DNA from: Sciurus carolinensis
Lineage: Eukaryota; Chordata; Mammalia; Rodentia; Sciuridae
Length of the DNA: 64,000 bases
Assembly (NCBI RefSeq): GCF_902686445.1
Contig: NC_062223.1
Location: 37,852,998-37,916,997, forward strand
Reading direction: 5' to 3'
This document shows positions 60,400 through 64,000 of the stretch, one piece after another. Each line of letters opens with the position of its first letter. Position 1 is the stretch's first letter. Under the pieces are notes generated by a model. The model saw only the letters and a list, made by a program, of their open reading frames with translations, searched no databases and was not told the DNA's origin. The position numbers and the translations under genes are program-made.

Positions 60400-63010
60400 G
60401 GGAAGCAGAAACAGGGAAAGGGAATTGAGACCACAGAATGGGTCTGACATCTATAAAGGAGAATTGGGAAGAAGGGGGTTTGAGTAGGAAGAGTTTCTAC
60501 TGAAGTGTTGCTCTAGGAACTCTCAGCCTTCCTGCAAGTAGCCCCAAGGTCAAGACTCCTTGCCAGTGAGAACTTTGTTGGGCAGGAATGAACCAGACCT
60601 ACTATCCTCTTCAAGTTCAGACAATGGATGGCAGCATCCTTGAGATAATGTAGCTTGGGCATGAAATCTACTGAAATTGTGAACCTAGAGATTGTCAGTT
60701 TACTATTGATTAAGCAGCAGGTTTCTTTTAATGAAGGGAGATCCAGAGGGCACACTCCTCTGGCAGCCTGTCTATACCTCATGCTACATAGAAAAATTTC
60801 TCCAGATAAATCAGGGAGCAACTTATCCATGACTGCTATGCATTTCTCCACCTGAAGGAAAACTTTGAAGAAGAAGAAAGTGGAATGAACTATAGTTGTT
60901 GTCACTGCAGGTATAATCTCAGAGTGACAAATGGCTTCATCACCTCCATCCTGTATAGTTTAACCACCTTCACTGTCCACATGTCTGTGGGTTAGCTGGT
61001 ATCAAGACCCAAATCTTTATCTCTGAACAATCTAAGATCCTGGGAATTCATATGTGCCTCAGGCTGAATTTTTAGATGACCATTCATTGTTAAATTGAAC
61101 AAGTGGCACCCAGTGGATCGCTTAGGTTCCATAGATATTCCTCCATGCCTTCATTGAATTACCAGTTGCCATACTTCCTCTGTCCAATCAGGGCCAATTA
61201 CTTCTGCTGAAATGCCAAATATTCTTGTCCACACAAATAGACCAAATACCTTGATAGCAGATCACAGTTTAGTAATAACTTGCATTGGTCCCTGAAAAAA
61301 AAATCATACCCTTTTTACAGACTATTCTGACCTCATTTTCTAATCCAGAAGATTCTAGTATAAAGAGAATGGGAAGTACAAAGCACAAAGTCCCTCAGTA
61401 GATCCTATGGAAATAGATCACAGAATCGTTCTTGCTTATTTTCCAGGTCCAAGGTCTGAGAATATAGAAAGAGTGTAATTGCCTAACTGGTTGGTGTAAC
61501 CCTCATAACTTCTCTGGCTATAACAATCTGACCCACTTCTTCAATCAACTGCAGTTGACAGCCACCACCAAACTTCTTAATCATTTAAGTGCCAGAGCAT
61601 CTGTAATGGTCTAGGTAAATCACATGTCCTCTGGGCCTTCCAAAGATGAAAAAGGTCCTCTAAGGCATTTCCCAAATTTACCTAATATATCCATTCACAC
61701 ATTCTCACCACCATGAATGAGACTTTTCATTCATTTCTGTCTTTTGAAGTTAGGTAATTACAGTTCGGTGGTTAGCTACATTCCCCCCAATTCCAGGATT
61801 ATAAAAGCTACACTACTGGTGAATTTGCCCATCACTCAGAGTCCTTGCTTGGATATTAAATCACAAAGTCTAAGAATTTCCCCCAAGTCAAGAAATCCAG
61901 TTGTACATTCTTGCCTGACTTAATCCTCCTCAAAATCCAACCCCAGGGGTCATGGGGTTATCTTCTGACTTTTGATGGTATGCTAGTTAATTCCTGAAAC
62001 TTCTTTGGAGCAAGATCTGTGTCTTTTATTATCAGGTCCAGAACATCCCCAACCAATTTACACTGGGATGTAACACTAGTTATTGGCCTGGCAGATGGGA
62101 AATGAAATAGCAGTAGTGCCTGCAAGCAATCCCTGCTGCCTGAAGGAGGCAAGAGGGCTCTACAGTATCTTCCTGCACTGGGGAAGCAATTAGGGAAGTC
62201 CTCACTGAGAGAGAGTGGTCATGTTTTCAAGTTCAGAAGGTTCAGATTAGTCGTTCAGCCCGATTCGGTATCCTGTTCCATGATTCAGAGAGCAAGGTTT
62301 TTATATATTAGAGTTGAAACTTTAGCAAAGCAGATCTGCCAAGCCAGAACATTTGCATTTTGGGGAGCTTTGTGCCTTCAATGATTGACCTTATATCAGT
62401 GGTGTATGCCTTTCCATTATAGGACTTTTTATGCCACCAAAGAGACACTCTGACCCTCACACTTAGCCTTCAATAGTTTCTTTATTCTATGAGTTTCTCC
62501 TTATCCCTCTACCTGGTCTCAATACTACTTAGCAATAATCAGCCCAATCTCCTAATGTTGTAGACATCAGTATTCCCTGAGCATTCTTGTGTTGGAATAG
62601 CTTCAATTGCACTCTCTACCTGGCTGTTTGTCAAGTTACTGACAGTGTTATCTTCAGGAGTGGTTTCATGCTTTTGGATCAAAATCTCTTCTTATTCCAC
62701 ATTCTACTCCTGATGAGGCCCTTCCCACTATGAGTGAAGGAATCTGGAAACCTCATCTTAATACCTGCTTTCCCAAATCACTCTTCATAACAGTGACATG
62801 ATTTTGGGTCCTATGAGAAGCTGAGACCAAAATGGGGTTTGATGTGCAATATATTTATTGGGGAAAATACTGCACATGATAAAAAGGAGAGGAAAGAAGA
62901 GAAGGTAGAGAGAACTTTTGGAACACTGATTGTGTCTGACATCTATGAAAAGGTCAACAGAAGGAGTGATTACTGAGTAGAAAGAATCTTAGAGTACCAC
63001 ACTAAGAAAG
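60400..63010 (-). mobile_element. Possible old endogenous retrovirus interior (unconfirmed)
   Basis: This 2.6-kb stretch is less AT-rich than its surroundings and has long, weakly open frames on the minus strand (130 codons at 60513-60905; 64 at 61958-62152), like a decayed coding region. GTCTGACATCTAT recurs at about 60432 and 62935 with more diverged similarity after it (both run on to a GAGTAGGAAGAGT/GAGTAGAAAGAAT block), which could be the two LTRs of an old provirus about 2.5 kb apart. On the minus strand CCCAATAAATATATTGCACA near 62860 could be a poly(A) signal region. I do not recognise a gag, pol or env motif, so this rests on layout only. Confidence 0.33.
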
Positions 63011-63663
63011 CCTCAGTCAGACAGCAAAGGTCTATGTCAACGAACACTACTGGTTTGTCTTAAATACTCCATTTTGCTAAGTTATTGGCTTAGATAAGCT
63101 CTGGAAGAGCATTGTTAGTGTGAACACTGAAGCTGATACGAAGAGTAAGATGTCTGAGTGGTACTCTCCCAGGGAGTTGCACAGTGTACTCCCAGATTGA
63201 TTAATATCTGGAAGGAAAGAATAAGGATCTGTAGTCTAGAGAGAGATGGCAATTTCTCTCCCAACTCACTTTCACTTGATCTATGATCAACACAAGTTAA
63301 CGATATTTGCAAAGATCTGCTTCCTCATGTATAATAGAAAAACAATATCACCTACTTCATGCCTTAATACTGTAATATAAAGTATGTAGAATTTTCCATT
63401 GTGATAAATGGTTTATAGCAAGCTTTTAAAAACATCACTTACCTCCTTGCCTTTCATAGACTTCCTCTTTGTTCCCATCAATTTCAATCTATTTGTATTT
63501 CAATTTGAGGATAATATCAGTGACCTCCAAAAATATAAACAAAGGAAATATTACAAATGCATTTTATTTTGTTAGCATGTAGATGATCTAGTTGCTTGTA
63601 TTTGATGATTAGAAAAATAAACCTACCCATAAAGGGTTTTAATATCAATTAAGAAATATGTAT
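63011..63663. other. Unclassified DNA
   Basis: Nothing recognised. Confidence 0.4.
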
Positions 63664-64000
63664 GCTTTCTCATAAAGGTTATTTTTTGGTTCTTTTAAAT
63701 TATACATAATGATATGATTCACTTTGACATAATTTTTAAGCATGGAATATAATTTTTTCTAATTCGGTCCCCAGTACTTTTTCTCTCCCTCCCTTCCCCT
63801 ATACCCTTCCCTGTGTTCTACTGATCTTTCTGCTATTTACTTACAGTTATTTTTTGAGTCAGTGTCTCGTGGAAGTACATGATGGTGAGATTCACCACGG
63901 TATATTCATACATGTATGTAGGAAAGTTAGATCAGATTCATTCCACTGTTTTCGTTTAATTGTTGATATGGGTTTGATTTTTAAAAAAATTTTAGGTGAA
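63664..64000 (-). mobile_element. Older LINE-1 3' UTR, minus strand, cut by window edge
   Basis: 'AATTATACATAATGATATGA', 'CGGTCCCCAGTACTTTTTCT', a C/T-rich block, then 'TGGTGAGATTCACCACGGTA', 'CATACATGTATGTAGGAAAG'. This is the reverse of the 3' UTR seen on the plus strand at 28786-28905 and 30600-31060, so it is the same older rodent L1 group. It may continue beyond 64000. Confidence 0.72.

Noticed and set aside
60513..60905. 130-codon minus-strand open frame as a host gene
   Set aside because: No recognisable family; begins with a Phe run from an AAG repeat. At best part of an old retroelement.
1..64000. CRISPR arrays, operons, phage or integrative elements
   Set aside because: The window is a vertebrate nuclear sequence; no regular spacer-repeat array or prokaryotic gene layout is present. 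Repeats are SINE, LINE, LTR and microsatellites.

Overview
This is nuclear DNA from a rodent, most likely a squirrel-family (sciuromorph) species. The best evidence is the dispersed repeats: short elements joining a B1-like 7SL-derived head to an ID-type tRNA-derived tail, free ID elements, and long L1 copies with a shared rodent-type 3' end. Mammal-wide relics (MIR, L2, MER5A, MER20, MLT1, Tigger-like) place it in a placental genome. The species call is inference; the repeats themselves can be read directly.

I find no host protein-coding gene, no convincing exon, and no tRNA, rRNA or snRNA gene. Every open reading frame of appreciable length either belongs to a retroelement or is short, low-complexity or unsupported. 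The window reads as intergenic or deep intronic, AT-rich and dense in repeats.

Layout. 1-4869: a Tigger-like DNA transposon, MIR relics and AT-rich unique DNA. 4870-5760: a retroviral LTR with the last part of an envelope gene, minus strand. 5811-9383: a 5'-truncated minus-strand L1 with a second, shorter L1 nested inside it. 9384-19769: unique DNA with two B1-dID SINEs, a homopurine tract, an MLT1 fragment and a plus-strand L1 tail with target-site duplications. 19770-22345: an old minus-strand L1 and a short young L1 3' end. 22346-32302: a diverged local direct repeat, MER5A, MIR, a SINE with a perfect 17-bp target-site duplication, two older plus-strand L1 tails and a small tandem repeat next to a polyadenylation signal. 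32303-37264: two MaLR-type LTRs in the same orientation, with MIR, MER5A and L2 relics between them. 37265-43237: MER20, then a long stretch without classifiable repeats bounded by poly-T tracts. 43238-45961: a SINE and a plus-strand L1 with a broken ORF2. 45962-53973: MER20, two ID elements, a second diverged direct repeat and MIR relics. 53974-54433: a solo LTR with matching termini and TTAA flanks. 54434-64000: SINE, MIR and MLT1 copies, a possible old endogenous retrovirus interior and an L1 3' end running to the window edge.

There is no operon or pathway. What can be read is the history of insertion: mammal-wide relics, then older rodent L1s and MaLR LTRs, then the younger L1 subfamily, B1-dID and ID elements, with microsatellites grown in their tails. 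I did not find an undescribed biological system. The points most worth checking are the nested L1 pair with telomere-like motifs in the 3' UTR, the two LTRs with well-defined ends, and two unexplained diverged direct repeats.
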